Origin: Pseudoalteromonas atlantica
GTDB taxonomy: Bacteria > Pseudomonadota > Gammaproteobacteria > Enterobacterales > Alteromonadaceae
NCBI GenBank assembly: GCA_007988745.1
Contig: BJUT01000013.1
Location: 1-64,000 of the forward strand
Direction of reading: 5' to 3'
Length of the DNA stretch: 64,000 bases
The notes beneath the pieces were generated by a model. The model was not told the origin of the DNA. It searched no databases and worked only from the letters and a program-made list of their open reading frames with translations. The number at the start of each line of letters is the position of its first letter. The stretch's first letter is position 1. Below are positions 27,504-37,698 of this stretch, in pieces. Position numbers and translations under genes: made by a program.

Positions 27504-30500
27504 TCAGTTAAATTCTAGTTCTACATCTTGTGCCGCCATGAGTGATAACTTATGAATTAAGTCGTCGCTCGGCGTAACACACCATTCGATCCCTAGGGTT
27601 AATTGAGCCAACGCATCGGGGCGCTGGTAATAAACCTTGATCGGACACGTTCCCATTTTATAAGGTTCGAGTACTTTTTGTAATTTATCGAAGAAACCTG
27701 CCTCGATTTGCACCATGTTCAGCGTCATTTTAATCGCTTTAATGCGTTTTTCACGCGCTTGAGCAATGGTGTTTATTTCTCTGGCGGTCATTGTAATGCC
27801 ACCGGAGAAGTTATCAAAGCTGACCTGTCCAGATATTACCAAGATATTGTTTACTTGAAGCATTTCTTGGTACATTTCGAACTGTTCAGGAAACAAGCGT
27901 ACATCAATACGGGCGCTCTTGTCATCTAAAGTTATTAAGCCCCAACGATTTCCTTTTTTATTAATTAAGGTCCGCGCTGAAATAACTAAACCCGCCGCCG
28001 TAGAGAGTACATCACGATTTGTTGGCTGTAAATCCACCAGCTTGCCGCTTGTGTAATGTCTAAGTTCACGACGATACTGATTTATCGGATGCCCTGTTAA
28101 ATAAAGGCCTAGCGTGTCTTTTTCGCCATCAAGCCATTGGTTATCAGTAAGCGGTGTGGCTTTAATAAAGGCTTGCTCAACTTCATCAGGCTCGGTGGCC
28201 AGTAAGCCAAATAAATCGCTTTGCCCAAGTTGCTCAGCTTTGTTGTGCTGATCGGCAGCGCGCATGGCATCTTTTAAACTTGCCAGTAATGTTGCACGCC
28301 CTGCTTGGGTTTTCTCTGGCCCGAGTTGATCAAGTGCCCCAGCGTAAATTAATTTTTCGGTCACACGTTTATTTAAGCGTTTTAAATCTACACGGGCACA
28401 AAAATCAAATAAATCTTTAAATGGGCCGCCTTTTGCGCGCGCTTCTAAAATGGCCTCTACCGGCGCTTCACCTACGCCTTTAATAGCACCAATACCGTAA
28501 ACAATTTCACCTTGCAGGTTTACCGTAAATTTAAATTCTCCGGCGTTTACATCAGGCGGTAATAAGGTGAGCTTCATGTTTTCACATTCATCCACCAAGA
28601 TTACTATTTTGTCGGTGTTATCCATATCGGCCGACATTACCGCAGCCATAAATTCTGCCGGATGGTGCGTTTTCATCCACAGCGTTTGGTACGAAACCAG
28701 TGCATACGCTGCCGAGTGAGATTTATTAAAACCATAGCCTGCGAATTTTTCTACCAGGTCGAAAATTTTAATTGCCAGTTCGCCGTCTATACCATTATTG
28801 CGTGCGCCTTCTTCAAAGGTTGAACGCTGCTTGGCCATCTCTTCGGGTTTTTTCTTACCCATTGCACGTCGTAGCATGTCGGCGCCACCAAGCGTATAGC
28901 CTGCTAGTACCTGGGCAATTTGCATTACTTGTTCTTGATACAAAATAATGCCGTAAGTAGGCTCAAGTATGGGCTTTAAGCTTTCGTGTTGGTATTGGGC
29001 ATCTGGGTATGAAATTTCTTCTCGGCCAAGCTTACGGTCGATGAAGTTATCTACCATGCCTGATTGCAGTGGGCCTGGGCGGAACAAGGCGACCAATGCA
29101 ATCATATCTTCAAAGCAATCGGGCTTTAATCGGCGTACGAGGTCTTTCATGCCGCGCGATTCTAGCTGGAATACCGCGGTTGTTTCGGCGCGCAGTAATA
29201 GCTCTATACTTTTTTTATCATCCAGTGGAATGGTATTTATATCAACGGGCGCTTTGCCTTCGCGCTTCATGCGCTCGTTGGTCATATCCACAGCCCACTG
29301 CAAAATGGTCAAGGTACGTAAGCCCAAGAAATCGAACTTAACTAAGCCTGCGGTTTCTACGTCGTTTTTATCAAACTGTGTTACCGGAAACTTACCTTCG
29401 TCATCGCAATAAAGTGCAGCAAAGTCGGTAATGGTCGTCGGCGATATTACAACACCACCGGCGTGTTTACCGGCATTACGTGTACACCCTTCTAGGATGC
29501 GACACATATCGATTAAATCTTTTACCTCTGAGTCGCCATCGTAGGCTTCTTGTAAACGCGGCTCTACCTCAAACGCTTTGGCAAGCGTCATGCCGGGATC
29601 CCCTGGGATCAGCTTAGAAATTCGATCAACAAACCCATAAGGGTGGCCAAGTACACGGCCTACATCGCGTATTACCGCTTTTGCAGCCATGGTACCAAAG
29701 GTAATAATTTGTGATACCGCATCACGGCCATACAATGCCGATACATGGTCAATTACCTCATCACGCCTGTCCATACAAAAATCGACATCGAAATCGGGCA
29801 TTGATACACGTTCAGGGTTTAGGAATCGCTCAAAGAGTAGGTCAAATTCAAGCGGATCAAGGTCGGTAATTTTTAGGGCATACGCCACTAATGAACCCGC
29901 ACCCGAACCACGCCCTGGCCCCACTGGAATATTGTTATCTTTACTCCACTGAATAAACTCCATTACGATTAAGAAGTAGCCTGGAAAACCCATTTGGTTA
30001 ATTACACCAAGCTCTACTTTTAAGCGCTCGTCGTATTCGCCTCGTTTTTCTTGTCGCTCTTGTTCATCGGGGAATAAAAACTGCAGGCGCTCTTCAAGGC
30101 CATCTTCTGAAACCTTAACTAAAAAGTCTTCAATTTTTAACGAGCCGGTTGGGTAATCAGGCAAAAAGTAAGTGCCTAGTTGCACCGTTACGTTACAGCG
30201 TTTGGCTATTTCTACCGTATTTTGCAGCGCTTCAGGAATATCGCTAAATAGCTCGGCCATTTGCTCAGGCGTTTTTAGGTATTGCTCTTGTGAAAATCGT
30301 TTAGGGCGGCGTTTATCATCAAGGGTGTAACCGTCAAAAATAGCCACACGAATTTCGTGCGCTTCAAAGTTTTCGGGCTTTAAAAAAACCACTTCGTTTG
30401 TGGCAACAACGGGCAGCTGCTCTTTTGCTGCAAGCTCTACTGCCATATGCAGGTAGTCTTCTTCAAGCGGGCGGTCGGTGCGAATAAGCTCTAAATAGTA

Positions 30501-30995
30501 ATGATCGCTAAAATGCTGCTTATAAAAGCTCACTACAGATTCAATAACGCCTGGGTTATTTTTTAATAAGGCTTTACCTAAATCACCATCTTTTGCGCCT
30601 GAGAGAATAATAAGCCCTTCTTTGTGCTTAACTAGCCATTCTCGGTCAATTACTGGGCGATGAAATATATGCCCGCGTTGGTAAGCTTCAGATATTAATA
30701 AGGTAATATTTTTATAACCGTCGTTGTTTTTAGCTAGCAACGTAATACGGCTTGGCTCATCTGGAAACTCTGGGCTGCGCAACCAAAAATCGGCTCCCAC
30801 TATGGGTTTAATACCGGCACTGTGGGTTGCGCCATAAAAACGTACTAAACCACAAAAGTTCATTTGATCGGTAATTGCCAGCGCTGGCATTTCAAGCTCT
30901 TGCGCTTTAGCAACAATAGGCTTGGTTTTAGCTAAGCCATCGACCATTGAAAAGTCTGAGTGAACCCGTAAATGTACAAAATCTGGAGCAGCCAT
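27504..30995 (-). CDS. dnaE: DNA polymerase III subunit alpha
   Basis: The 1163-aa replicative polymerase subunit. The N-terminal PHP domain begins [18 protein letters not shown]. The polymerase active site [16 protein letters not shown] lies near residue 400. The tandem HhH motif, OB domain and C-terminal tau-binding part follow. Length matches E. coli DnaE (1160 aa). It begins 3 nt after the rnhB stop, inside the lpxB-rnhB-dnaE-accA run. Confidence 0.98.
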   Translation of the reverse strand: MAAPDFVHLRVHSDFSMVDGLAKTKPIVAKAQELEMPALAITDQMNFCGLVRFYGATHSAGIKPIVGADFWLRSPEFPDEPSRITLLAKNNDGYKNITLLISEAYQRGHIFHRPVIDREWLVKHKEGLIILSGAKDGDLGKALLKNNPGVIESVVSFYKQHFSDHYYLELIRTDRPLEEDYLHMAVELAAKEQLPVVATNEVVFLKPENFEAHEIRVAIFDGYTLDDKRRPKRFSQEQYLKTPEQMAELFSDIPEALQNTVEIAKRCNVTVQLGTYFLPDYPTGSLKIEDFLVKVSEDGLEERLQFLFPDEQERQEKRGEYDERLKVELGVINQMGFPGYFLIVMEFIQWSKDNNIPVGPGRGSGAGSLVAYALKITDLDPLEFDLLFERFLNPERVSMPDFDVDFCMDRRDEVIDHVSALYGRDAVSQIITFGTMAAKAVIRDVGRVLGHPYGFVDRISKLIPGDPGMTLAKAFEVEPRLQEAYDGDSEVKDLIDMCRILEGCTRNAGKHAGGVVISPTTITDFAALYCDDEGKFPVTQFDKNDVETAGLVKFDFLGLRTLTILQWAVDMTNERMKREGKAPVDINTIPLDDKKSIELLLRAETTAVFQLESRGMKDLVRRLKPDCFEDMIALVALFRPGPLQSGMVDNFIDRKLGREEISYPDAQYQHESLKPILEPTYGIILYQEQVMQIAQVLAGYTLGGADMLRRAMGKKKPEEMAKQRSTFEEGARNNGIDGELAIKIFDLVEKFAGYGFNKSHSAAYALVSYQTLWMKTHHPAEFMAAVMSADMDNTDKIVILVDECENMKLTLLPPDVNAGEFKFTVNLQGEIVYGIGAIKGVGEAPVEAILEARAKGGPFKDLFDFCARVDLKRLNKRVTEKLIYAGALDQLGPEKTQAGRATLLASLKDAMRAADQHNKAEQLGQSDLFGLLATEPDEVEQAFIKATPLTDNQWLDGEKDTLGLYLTGHPINQYRRELRHYTSGKLVDLQPTNRDVLSTAAGLVISARTLINKKGNRWGLITLDDKSARIDVRLFPEQFEMYQEMLQVNNILVISGQVSFDNFSGGITMTAREINTIAQAREKRIKAIKMTLNMVQIEAGFFDKLQKVLEPYKMGTCPIKVYYQRPDALAQLTLGIEWCVTPSDDLIHKLSLMAAQDVELEFN

Positions 30996-30998
30996 TAT

Positions 30999-31601
30999 TT
31001 ATGCCTCGCCCTTTGCTTGCATTAGCACACGTTGTACCGGCTTAAAACTTTTACGGTGCTCTTCAATAGCGCCGTATTGCTCAAGCGCTGCAAAATGTGC
31101 TTTAGTTGGATACCCTTTGTGCCCTGCAAACCCGTATTGCGGGTAGCGTGTATCAAGCTCAAGCATTTCATCATCACGCGCTACTTTGGCTAAAATAGAG
31201 GCTGCTGAAATTTCAGCCACTAAACTGTCGCCTTTAACAACTGCTTGAGCCGGCATAGCTAATTTAGGTAAGCGGTTACCATCTACAAATACAAACTCTG
31301 GTTGCGTACTTAACCCCTCAACTGCACGCGTCATTGCAAGCATAGTTGCATGCAAAATGTTTAATTCGTCAATTTCTGTTGGGCTACAACGACCAATGGC
31401 ATAACACAGCGCTTTTTGTTTTATTTCTATAGCCAGTGCTTGGCGCTTTTTGTCGGTTAGCTTTTTAGAGTCAGCTAAACCTGCAATAGGATTCGCTGGG
31501 TCAAGTATTACCGCAGCGGTAACAACATCGCCAACAAGCGGGCCACGCCCTACTTCATCTACACCGGCAATTAAGGTTACGTTGGGTCGTTCAATTTGCA
31601 T
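30999..31601 (-). CDS. rnhB: ribonuclease HII
   Basis: A 200-aa enzyme that cleaves RNA in RNA-DNA hybrids and at single ribonucleotides. The active-site segment [20 protein letters not shown] and the later VDGNRLPKL and [13 protein letters not shown] carry the conserved acidic residues. The ATG overlaps lpxB by 11 nt, and the conserved lpxB-rnhB-dnaE order supports translational coupling. Confidence 0.97.
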   Translation of the reverse strand: MQIERPNVTLIAGVDEVGRGPLVGDVVTAAVILDPANPIAGLADSKKLTDKKRQALAIEIKQKALCYAIGRCSPTEIDELNILHATMLAMTRAVEGLSTQPEFVFVDGNRLPKLAMPAQAVVKGDSLVAEISAASILAKVARDDEMLELDTRYPQYGFAGHKGYPTKAHFAALEQYGAIEEHRKSFKPVQRVLMQAKGEA

Positions 31602-32748
31602 TTATTAACTCCGCCACAGCCTTGGCTGCTTGTTTGCTGGCATTTAATCTAATTTTTTCGTGGATGGCTAAAAAACGTGCTTTTAGTTCTTTATTATCGG
31701 TATTTAGCATAGGCGTAAGTGCGCCCGTTAAATTAGCCACGTTACATTCACTTTGTAAAAACTCCGGCACGAGTTCTTCATCGGCTAATAAGTTTGGCAG
31801 TGAAAAATATTTAATATTAAAGGTAAACAAGGTTTTAAAAATCCAATAGCTCATTGGCTTAATTTTATAACCCACCACCATAGGCTTTTTATACAACATG
31901 CCTTCAAGCGTTGCTGTGCCTGATGCCAGTAAAATAGCATCGGCTGCTTGCATTGCTAGTTTTGACTGACCATCGAGTAGGTTTACATTTAAATTTGGTG
32001 CAGTGGCATTTAAAATTTCACTAAATTGCGCTTTGCGTTTTTCGTTAACCAGCGGCACCACTATTTTAAGGTCTGGGTTTTGCGCTTGTAACTGTGCAGC
32101 TGTTTTTATATAGGTTTCGCTGAGTAAGCCTACTTCTGAGCCACGGCTACCTGGCAGTAAAGCCAGTACTTTGTCGTCGGTATTTAGGCCAAGTTCTTGG
32201 CGGGCTTGGCTATCGTCGTGCTCAAGCGCTATATCGTCAGCTAAGGTGTGCCCTACAAATGTACACGGTACTTGGTGCTTATCGTAAAATTCTTTTTCAA
32301 ACGGCAGCAGAGCAAGCACTAAATTTGTGGCAGCACTAATGGTATGAATACGTTTTTCGCGCCATGCCCAAACCGACGGGCTTACGTATTGAATGGTTTT
32401 AATACCGGCATCTTTTAAAGGCTTTTCTACGCGTAGGTTAAAATCGGGCGCATCAATACCGATAAATACATCGGGTGGGTTATCTTTAAAGTGCTGTACC
32501 AGCTGCTTACGTATTTTAAGTAAACGCGGCAAACGCCCTAATACTTCAACCAGCCCCATTACCGAGAGCTCGTCCATGTCGTAAAGCGTTTTACAGCCTT
32601 GCGCCTGCATTTTTGGCCCTGCAATGCCTTCAAAAATGGCATCTGGAAAGTGCGTTTTAAGTGCTTTAATTAAGCCTTCGCCTAAAATATCGCCCGACAG
32701 CTCACCTGCCACAATACCAATACGTAGTTGTTTTTTCTCTTTATTCAT
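31591..32748 (-). CDS. lpxB: lipid-A-disaccharide synthase
   Basis: A 385-aa peripheral-membrane GT-B glycosyltransferase that joins UDP-2,3-diacylglucosamine and lipid X. Typical segments are [41 protein letters not shown] and [10 protein letters not shown]. It is separated from lpxA by about 7 kb of cytochrome bd and lipoprotein genes, although in most relatives lpxA and lpxB are adjacent. It therefore needs its own promoter in 32749-33039; I see only weak candidates on the minus strand. Confidence 0.97.
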   Translation of the reverse strand: MNKEKKQLRIGIVAGELSGDILGEGLIKALKTHFPDAIFEGIAGPKMQAQGCKTLYDMDELSVMGLVEVLGRLPRLLKIRKQLVQHFKDNPPDVFIGIDAPDFNLRVEKPLKDAGIKTIQYVSPSVWAWREKRIHTISAATNLVLALLPFEKEFYDKHQVPCTFVGHTLADDIALEHDDSQARQELGLNTDDKVLALLPGSRGSEVGLLSETYIKTAAQLQAQNPDLKIVVPLVNEKRKAQFSEILNATAPNLNVNLLDGQSKLAMQAADAILLASGTATLEGMLYKKPMVVGYKIKPMSYWIFKTLFTFNIKYFSLPNLLADEELVPEFLQSECNVANLTGALTPMLNTDNKELKARFLAIHEKIRLNASKQAAKAVAELINAN

Positions 32749-32916
32749 TCGACTTTATTTATCAGGCGTTCATAGCGGTTAGTTTACCGTGTTTTAATGT
32801 TTGGTTAAACGCTTTAAATTAACGATTATTTGTAACTAATTTAGTACCAAACGATTGTTTGTATTTCATACTGATGTAGCATGGTGAATATATATTAACT
32901 TTTTCTAATATGTTTA

Positions 32917-32945
32917 TTGACAAAAATTGTGCAAACGTAAATAAT
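32917..32945 (+). promoter_or_regulatory. cydA promoter
   Basis: TTGACA (32917-32922, perfect consensus) and AATAAT (32940-32945) are spaced by 17 nt. Transcription would start near 32952, giving a leader of about 88 nt. A weaker inverted repeat, CAAAC-GATT-GTTTG (32848-32861), lies upstream and might be another regulator site or serve lpxB. Confidence 0.75.
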
Positions 32946-32951
32946 ATTCCA

Positions 32952-32975
32952 AACTTTCAGTAATTACTGAAAGTT
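32952..32975. promoter_or_regulatory. perfect 24-bp palindrome at the cydA start site
   Basis: AACTTTCAGTAA (32952-32963) is followed immediately by its exact reverse complement (32964-32975), with no spacer. It begins about 7 nt after the -10 element, so a bound dimer would block initiation. In RNA it could instead form a 5'-end hairpin. It does not match the FNR, ArcA, NsrR or Rex consensus patterns known to me. Confidence 0.7.
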
Positions 32976-33039
32976 CATTAATTTTAACTTTGCCAATTAT
33001 TAATTGCCTTGTTAACCCGTCACCCTCAAGGAGCCAAAA

Positions 33040-34623
33040 ATGATAGATGAAACCTTTGTGGATCTATCGCGATTGCAGTTTGCTGTTACCGCACTCTTCC
33101 ATTTCTTATTCGTGCCTTTAACCATAGGTATGACCTGGATTTTAGTTATTATGGAATCGGTTTATGTTATGACCGGTCGCGAAATTTATCGTGATATGAC
33201 TAAGTTTTGGGGAAAATTGTTTGGTATTAACTTTGCTATTGGGGTGGCAACGGGCCTGACCATGGAGTTTGAGTTTGGTACTAACTGGTCTTATTACTCG
33301 CATTACGTAGGCGATGTATTTGGCGCCCCGCTCGCTATTGAAGGCTTAATGGCATTCTTTTTAGAGTCGACCTTTGTGGGTATGTTCTTTTTAGGCTGGG
33401 ATAGGTTAACTAAACGCCAACATTTGGGCGCTACATTTTTAATGGCGCTAGGTACTAATATGTCGGCGCTGTGGATATTAATTGCTAACGGGTGGATGCA
33501 AAACCCTGTAGGGGCAGAGTTTAACTATCAAACCATGCGCATGGAAATGACCAGCTTTGCAGAGCTTGTATTTAACCCAGTGGCGCAGGTTAAGTTTATT
33601 CATACGGTATCGGCAGGTTACGTAGCCGCTTCTATGTTTGTACTGGGCATTAGTAGCTGGTACATATTAAAAGGCCGTGATTTAGCCTTTGCTAAGCGCT
33701 CGTTCTCGGTGGCATCGGGCTTTGGTTTAGCATCCATATTGTGTGTCATTTTATTAGGTGACGAATCAGGCTACGAAGTAGGCGAAGTTCAAAAAGTAAA
33801 ACTTGCCACCATAGAAGCTGAGTGGCATACCGAAGAAGCACCCGCTGCGTTTACCGCGCTTGGTTTTCCTGACTCAGATGAGCAGGTAACGCATGCAGCA
33901 GTAAAAATACCTTACGCACTGGGTATTATTGCTACCCGCTCTTTAGATGAGCAAGTTATTGGTATTTCTGATTTAGAGAAAAAACACGAGGTACGCATTC
34001 GTAACGGCATGATAGCGTACGAATACCTCCAAAAGCTAAGAAATGGCGATGACAGCGAAGAAAACATAGCTAAATTTGATTCTCTTAAAGCCGATTTAGG
34101 TTATGGCTTGCTGCTAAAACGCTATACCCCCAATGTAGTAGATGCCACAGAAGAGCACATTCAAAAAGCCGTTAAAGACTCATTCCCTAAAGTGGGGCCT
34201 ATGTTTTGGTCATTTAGGATTATGGTGGCCTGTGGTGTAGCTATGCTGGCCGTGTTTGTATTGGCATTTTATTACAACGCACACCGTATTATTGAGCAAA
34301 AACGTTGGCTACTGTGGGCTGCAGTATTAAGTATTCCGCTACCATGGATTGCAATAGAATTTGGTTGGATCGTTGCTGAATATGGTCGCCAGCCTTGGGC
34401 TATATCAGAAATATTACCGACCTTTTTAGCCACTTCGTCACTGACGGTAAACGATATTTTAATTAGCTTAACTGGGTTTATTATTTTTTACACTGGCCTT
34501 GCTATTGTAGAAGGTTGGTTAATGGTGCGCTTTATTAAACAAGGCCCAAGCTCGTTACATACAGGCAAGTATCACTTTGAGTTACCAAACAAAGCAGATA
34601 AAGACGCAGGAGAGCAATTATGA
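33040..34623 (+). CDS. cydA: cytochrome bd ubiquinol oxidase subunit I
   Basis: A 527-aa inner-membrane subunit that oxidises quinol and carries hemes b558, b595 and d. The haem-ligand His is in ALFHFLFVPLTIGM near residue 19. The GRQPW motif (EYGRQPWAISEILPT) and a long Q-loop typical of E. coli-like CydA are present. AAGGAG precedes the ATG. It begins a plus-strand cydABXDC operon; cydB starts 4 nt before this gene ends. Confidence 0.97.
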   Translation: MIDETFVDLSRLQFAVTALFHFLFVPLTIGMTWILVIMESVYVMTGREIYRDMTKFWGKLFGINFAIGVATGLTMEFEFGTNWSYYSHYVGDVFGAPLAIEGLMAFFLESTFVGMFFLGWDRLTKRQHLGATFLMALGTNMSALWILIANGWMQNPVGAEFNYQTMRMEMTSFAELVFNPVAQVKFIHTVSAGYVAASMFVLGISSWYILKGRDLAFAKRSFSVASGFGLASILCVILLGDESGYEVGEVQKVKLATIEAEWHTEEAPAAFTALGFPDSDEQVTHAAVKIPYALGIIATRSLDEQVIGISDLEKKHEVRIRNGMIAYEYLQKLRNGDDSEENIAKFDSLKADLGYGLLLKRYTPNVVDATEEHIQKAVKDSFPKVGPMFWSFRIMVACGVAMLAVFVLAFYYNAHRIIEQKRWLLWAAVLSIPLPWIAIEFGWIVAEYGRQPWAISEILPTFLATSSLTVNDILISLTGFIIFYTGLAIVEGWLMVRFIKQGPSSLHTGKYHFELPNKADKDAGEQL

Positions 34624-35759
34624 TTTTTGATTATGAAACATTAAAAATGCTGTGGTGGTTGCTCATTGGCGTACTGCTAATAGGCTTTGCAATTACCGAT
34701 GGCATGGATATGGGCGTAGCGATGCTGCTTCGCCTTGTTGGTAAAACAGACTCAGAGCGCCGCACTGTAATCAACACCATTGGCGCCCACTGGGACGGTA
34801 ACCAAGTATGGTTTATTACCGCAGGCGGCGCTTTATTTGCAGCGTGGCCTATGGTGTATGCCGCTGCATTTTCGGGCTTTTACTTTGCCATGATGCTGGT
34901 ATTGTTTGCGCTATTTTTTAGACCTTTAGGTTTTGATTACCGCTCAAAAATAGACTCTAAACGCTGGCGTAATAACTGGGATTGGGGCTTATTTGCAGGC
35001 AGCGCCATTCCGGCTTTAGTATTTGGTGTGGCATTTGGTAACTTATTTTTAGGTGTACCGTTTAACATTGATAACTTACTGCGCGTAAGTTACCAAGGCT
35101 CGTTTTTTGGCTTACTCAACCCATTTGGCCTACTGGCAGGTTTAATTAGTATCACCATGTTAATTGCCCATGCAGGCATGTGGCTACAACTGCGCACAGC
35201 AGATGCCGTTGCAGAGCGCTCAGCGCAATATGGCCGCTACGCATTAGTGGTATTTATTGTACTGTTTGCGGCTGCTGGTATTTGGGTGGCAAACATAAAT
35301 GGCTACCAAATTGTTTCTATGCCTGATACGCAAAGCCATGCAGATCCGTTGGCAAAAGTTGTAAGCACAGCGCAAGGTGCGTGGCTTAATAATTACAGCG
35401 AGCGCCCATGGACAATGACCTTCCCTATTTTAGGCTTTGTTATGGCACTCAGTGCTTTACTGTTCTCTAAACTAAACAAGCCAGCGCTAGGGCTTATTTC
35501 AACCAGCATTATGTTAATTGGCGTTATTATGACGGCGGGTGTGTCGCTGTTCCCATTTATTATGCCATCTGTTAATAACCCAGATATTAGCTTAACTATT
35601 TGGGATGCGGTGTCGAGCCACAGAACACTTAATATTATGTTTGTTGCTGTTGTTATATTTATTCCGTTAATTTTGGCCTACACCACCTGGTGTTACGTAA
35701 AAATGTGGCGCAGAGTAACGGTAGACGAAATTGAAAACAACACGCACGGTAGCTACTAA
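34620..35759 (+). CDS. cydB: cytochrome bd ubiquinol oxidase subunit II
   Basis: A 379-aa integral membrane subunit with about eight to nine helices. Family signatures include WWLLIGVLLIGFAITDGMDMGVAMLL and GAHWDGNQVWFITAGGALFAAWP. It forms the bd oxidase core with CydA. The ATG overlaps the cydA stop (ATGA), and GGAGAG precedes it, so translation is coupled. The length equals E. coli CydB. Confidence 0.97.
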   Translation: MIFDYETLKMLWWLLIGVLLIGFAITDGMDMGVAMLLRLVGKTDSERRTVINTIGAHWDGNQVWFITAGGALFAAWPMVYAAAFSGFYFAMMLVLFALFFRPLGFDYRSKIDSKRWRNNWDWGLFAGSAIPALVFGVAFGNLFLGVPFNIDNLLRVSYQGSFFGLLNPFGLLAGLISITMLIAHAGMWLQLRTADAVAERSAQYGRYALVVFIVLFAAAGIWVANINGYQIVSMPDTQSHADPLAKVVSTAQGAWLNNYSERPWTMTFPILGFVMALSALLFSKLNKPALGLISTSIMLIGVIMTAGVSLFPFIMPSVNNPDISLTIWDAVSSHRTLNIMFVAVVIFIPLILAYTTWCYVKMWRRVTVDEIENNTHGSY

Positions 35760-35771
35760 GGAGACTAAATT

Positions 35772-35936
35772 ATGTGGTATTTCGCTTGGATTTTAGGTGT
35801 ACTTTTAGCCTGTACCTTAGGTGTTATAAATGTAATGTGGTACGAGTTTCATCAAAATAAAAACAGCATAGCTGATGATGAACAACCGATGCACGATTTA
35901 CTAAACGAAGCTAACAACACAAAAGATGACGACTAA
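35772..35936 (+). CDS. cydX: cytochrome bd small subunit CydX
   Basis: A 54-aa single-helix subunit that stabilises the hemes of bd oxidase. MWYFAWILGVLLACTLGVIN is nearly the same as E. coli CydX/YbgT. The C-terminal tail is longer (E. coli CydX has 37 aa) and acidic. AAGGAGA ends 6 nt before the ATG, 12 nt after cydB. Its 3' end overlaps the cydD start by 11 nt, so cydX is likely needed for efficient cydD translation. Confidence 0.93.
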   Translation: MWYFAWILGVLLACTLGVINVMWYEFHQNKNSIADDEQPMHDLLNEANNTKDDD

Positions 35937-37698
35937 TCCCCGACCAAATCGCGCGCAGCAGCAATCTCTGCGCGCTTTTTTAAAACGGCAAAGTAAGCCT
36001 GCGGGTGCATGGTTAAAGTTAAGTATTGCACTGGGCACATTTAACGCTATTTTAATGATTGCAGGCGCCTATTTACTGGCACAAACTATTCATAACGTAA
36101 TGTTTGAAGGCGCAAGCCTTAACCAAGTAACCCATTTACTTTGGCCACTTGCGGGTATTATTTTACTCAGAGCCCTGTTTTTAGCTATCAGTGAAAGGCT
36201 CAGTGCTTATGCGGCACTTAAAATAAAGTCGGCTATGCGCCAAACCTTATTGACCAAATTAACGCAACTTGGCCCAAGTTATATTGAACAACACGGCCAA
36301 GGAGCAACGCTTAACACCGTGCACGATGGCGTTGAAGCACTGCACGACTACTACGCTAAATACTTGCCTGGCGTTGCTTATAGCGCGCTTATTCCACTGG
36401 CAATCTTGGTGGTTATTTTTCCAACCGACTATAAAGCAGGCTTAATATTTTTATTAACCGCCCCGCTTATTCCGTTTTTTATGATTTTGGTGGGCTCAAA
36501 GGCCGAGGCGTTAAATCAAAAAAGATGGCAGCAACTGGCCGTACTAGGTAATTACTTTTTTGACCGCGTACAAGGTTTAACACAACTTAAATTGTTTAAC
36601 GCAACGCAACAAGAGCTTAAACAAATAGCCAAAATTTCTGATGACTTTAGACACGCTACACTCGGTGTTTTAAAAATTGCCTTTTTATCATCATTTGCGC
36701 TGGAATTTTTAGCCACAATTAGTGTGGCACTGGTGGCGGTAATCATTGGTTTTAGACTGTTTTTTGGTACGCTTGATTTTGCAACCGGCTTTGTTGTTTT
36801 ACTACTTGCCCCAGAATTTTACTTACCCCTGCGCCAATTAGGCAGTCACTATCATGCCCGCTTGCAAGGCATAAGCGCTGCGGCCGATATGGTCACTATT
36901 TTAAATGCCCCACTTCCTGAGCAATCACAGCAACATGAAACAAAGTTTGAGGAGCATATAAGCTCAATAAACATAAACAACTTAAACTTTACCTACCCAA
37001 ACAGTAACGAAGGCATAAAAAATATAAACCTTACGCTACCCGCTAAAGGGCTAGTGGCAGTAGTAGGTGCTAGTGGCTCAGGTAAAAGTACTTTATTTGA
37101 TTGTTTATTAGGGTTTCATCCGCAGGTGATTGAACAAATAAGCATTAATAATAAATCACTTGATGCTACAAGCATTAGCACATTACAAAACGCAATTGCG
37201 TGGATCCCACAAACCCCAACGCTTTTTTATCAAAGCATTAGCGATAACATAAAAATAGCCAAGCCAGCCGCTACGCAACTAGAGCTTGAGCAAGCCGCAC
37301 ACCAAGCGGGCGCCTTAGATTTTATAAACACGTTAGAGAATGGGTTCGACACCCTGATAGGTGAGCAAGGTGAAGGACTCTCTGGCGGTCAAAAGCAGCG
37401 TATAGCCCTCGCGCGGGCGTTTTTAAAACAAGCGCCTATTTTAGTGCTTGACGAACCGACAGCCCACCTTGATAGCCAAACCGAGCAGCTTATTCAGCAG
37501 GCTATAAATAATTACGCTAAAAGCCACTTAGTGTTGGTCATTGCCCACCGGCTAAATACAGTCAAAAACGCAAGCAATATCCTTGTTATGCAAAATGGCG
37601 AAATAGCACAGCAAGGGACTTACAGCCAACTTGAGCAACAACAAGGCGCATTTAAATCACTCCTTAATTTACAAGCGCAAGGAGCAAACAATGACTAA
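35926..37698 (+). CDS. cydD: ABC exporter CydD (thiol/heme, bd oxidase assembly)
   Basis: A 590-aa half-transporter with an N-terminal six-helix membrane domain and a C-terminal ATPase. Walker A is GASGSGKST, the signature is LSGGQKQRIALARAF and Walker B is ILVLDEPTAHLD. CydDC exports glutathione and cysteine and is required for assembling cytochrome bd. The ATG overlaps cydX. It precedes cydC with an 8-nt overlap, the usual heterodimer arrangement. Confidence 0.95.
   Translation: MTTNPRPNRAQQQSLRAFLKRQSKPAGAWLKLSIALGTFNAILMIAGAYLLAQTIHNVMFEGASLNQVTHLLWPLAGIILLRALFLAISERLSAYAALKIKSAMRQTLLTKLTQLGPSYIEQHGQGATLNTVHDGVEALHDYYAKYLPGVAYSALIPLAILVVIFPTDYKAGLIFLLTAPLIPFFMILVGSKAEALNQKRWQQLAVLGNYFFDRVQGLTQLKLFNATQQELKQIAKISDDFRHATLGVLKIAFLSSFALEFLATISVALVAVIIGFRLFFGTLDFATGFVVLLLAPEFYLPLRQLGSHYHARLQGISAAADMVTILNAPLPEQSQQHETKFEEHISSININNLNFTYPNSNEGIKNINLTLPAKGLVAVVGASGSGKSTLFDCLLGFHPQVIEQISINNKSLDATSISTLQNAIAWIPQTPTLFYQSISDNIKIAKPAATQLELEQAAHQAGALDFINTLENGFDTLIGEQGEGLSGGQKQRIALARAFLKQAPILVLDEPTAHLDSQTEQLIQQAINNYAKSHLVLVIAHRLNTVKNASNILVMQNGEIAQQGTYSQLEQQQGAFKSLLNLQAQGANND

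Noticed and set aside
29069..29412. Overlapping plus-strand open frames inside dnaE
   Set aside because: Antisense to the conserved polymerase domain; translations look random.
32848..32861. Inverted repeat in the cydA-lpxB intergenic region as an FNR box
   Set aside because: CAAAC-GATT-GTTTG lacks the TTGAT-N4-ATCAA pattern; kept only as an unnamed inverted repeat in the cydA promoter entry.
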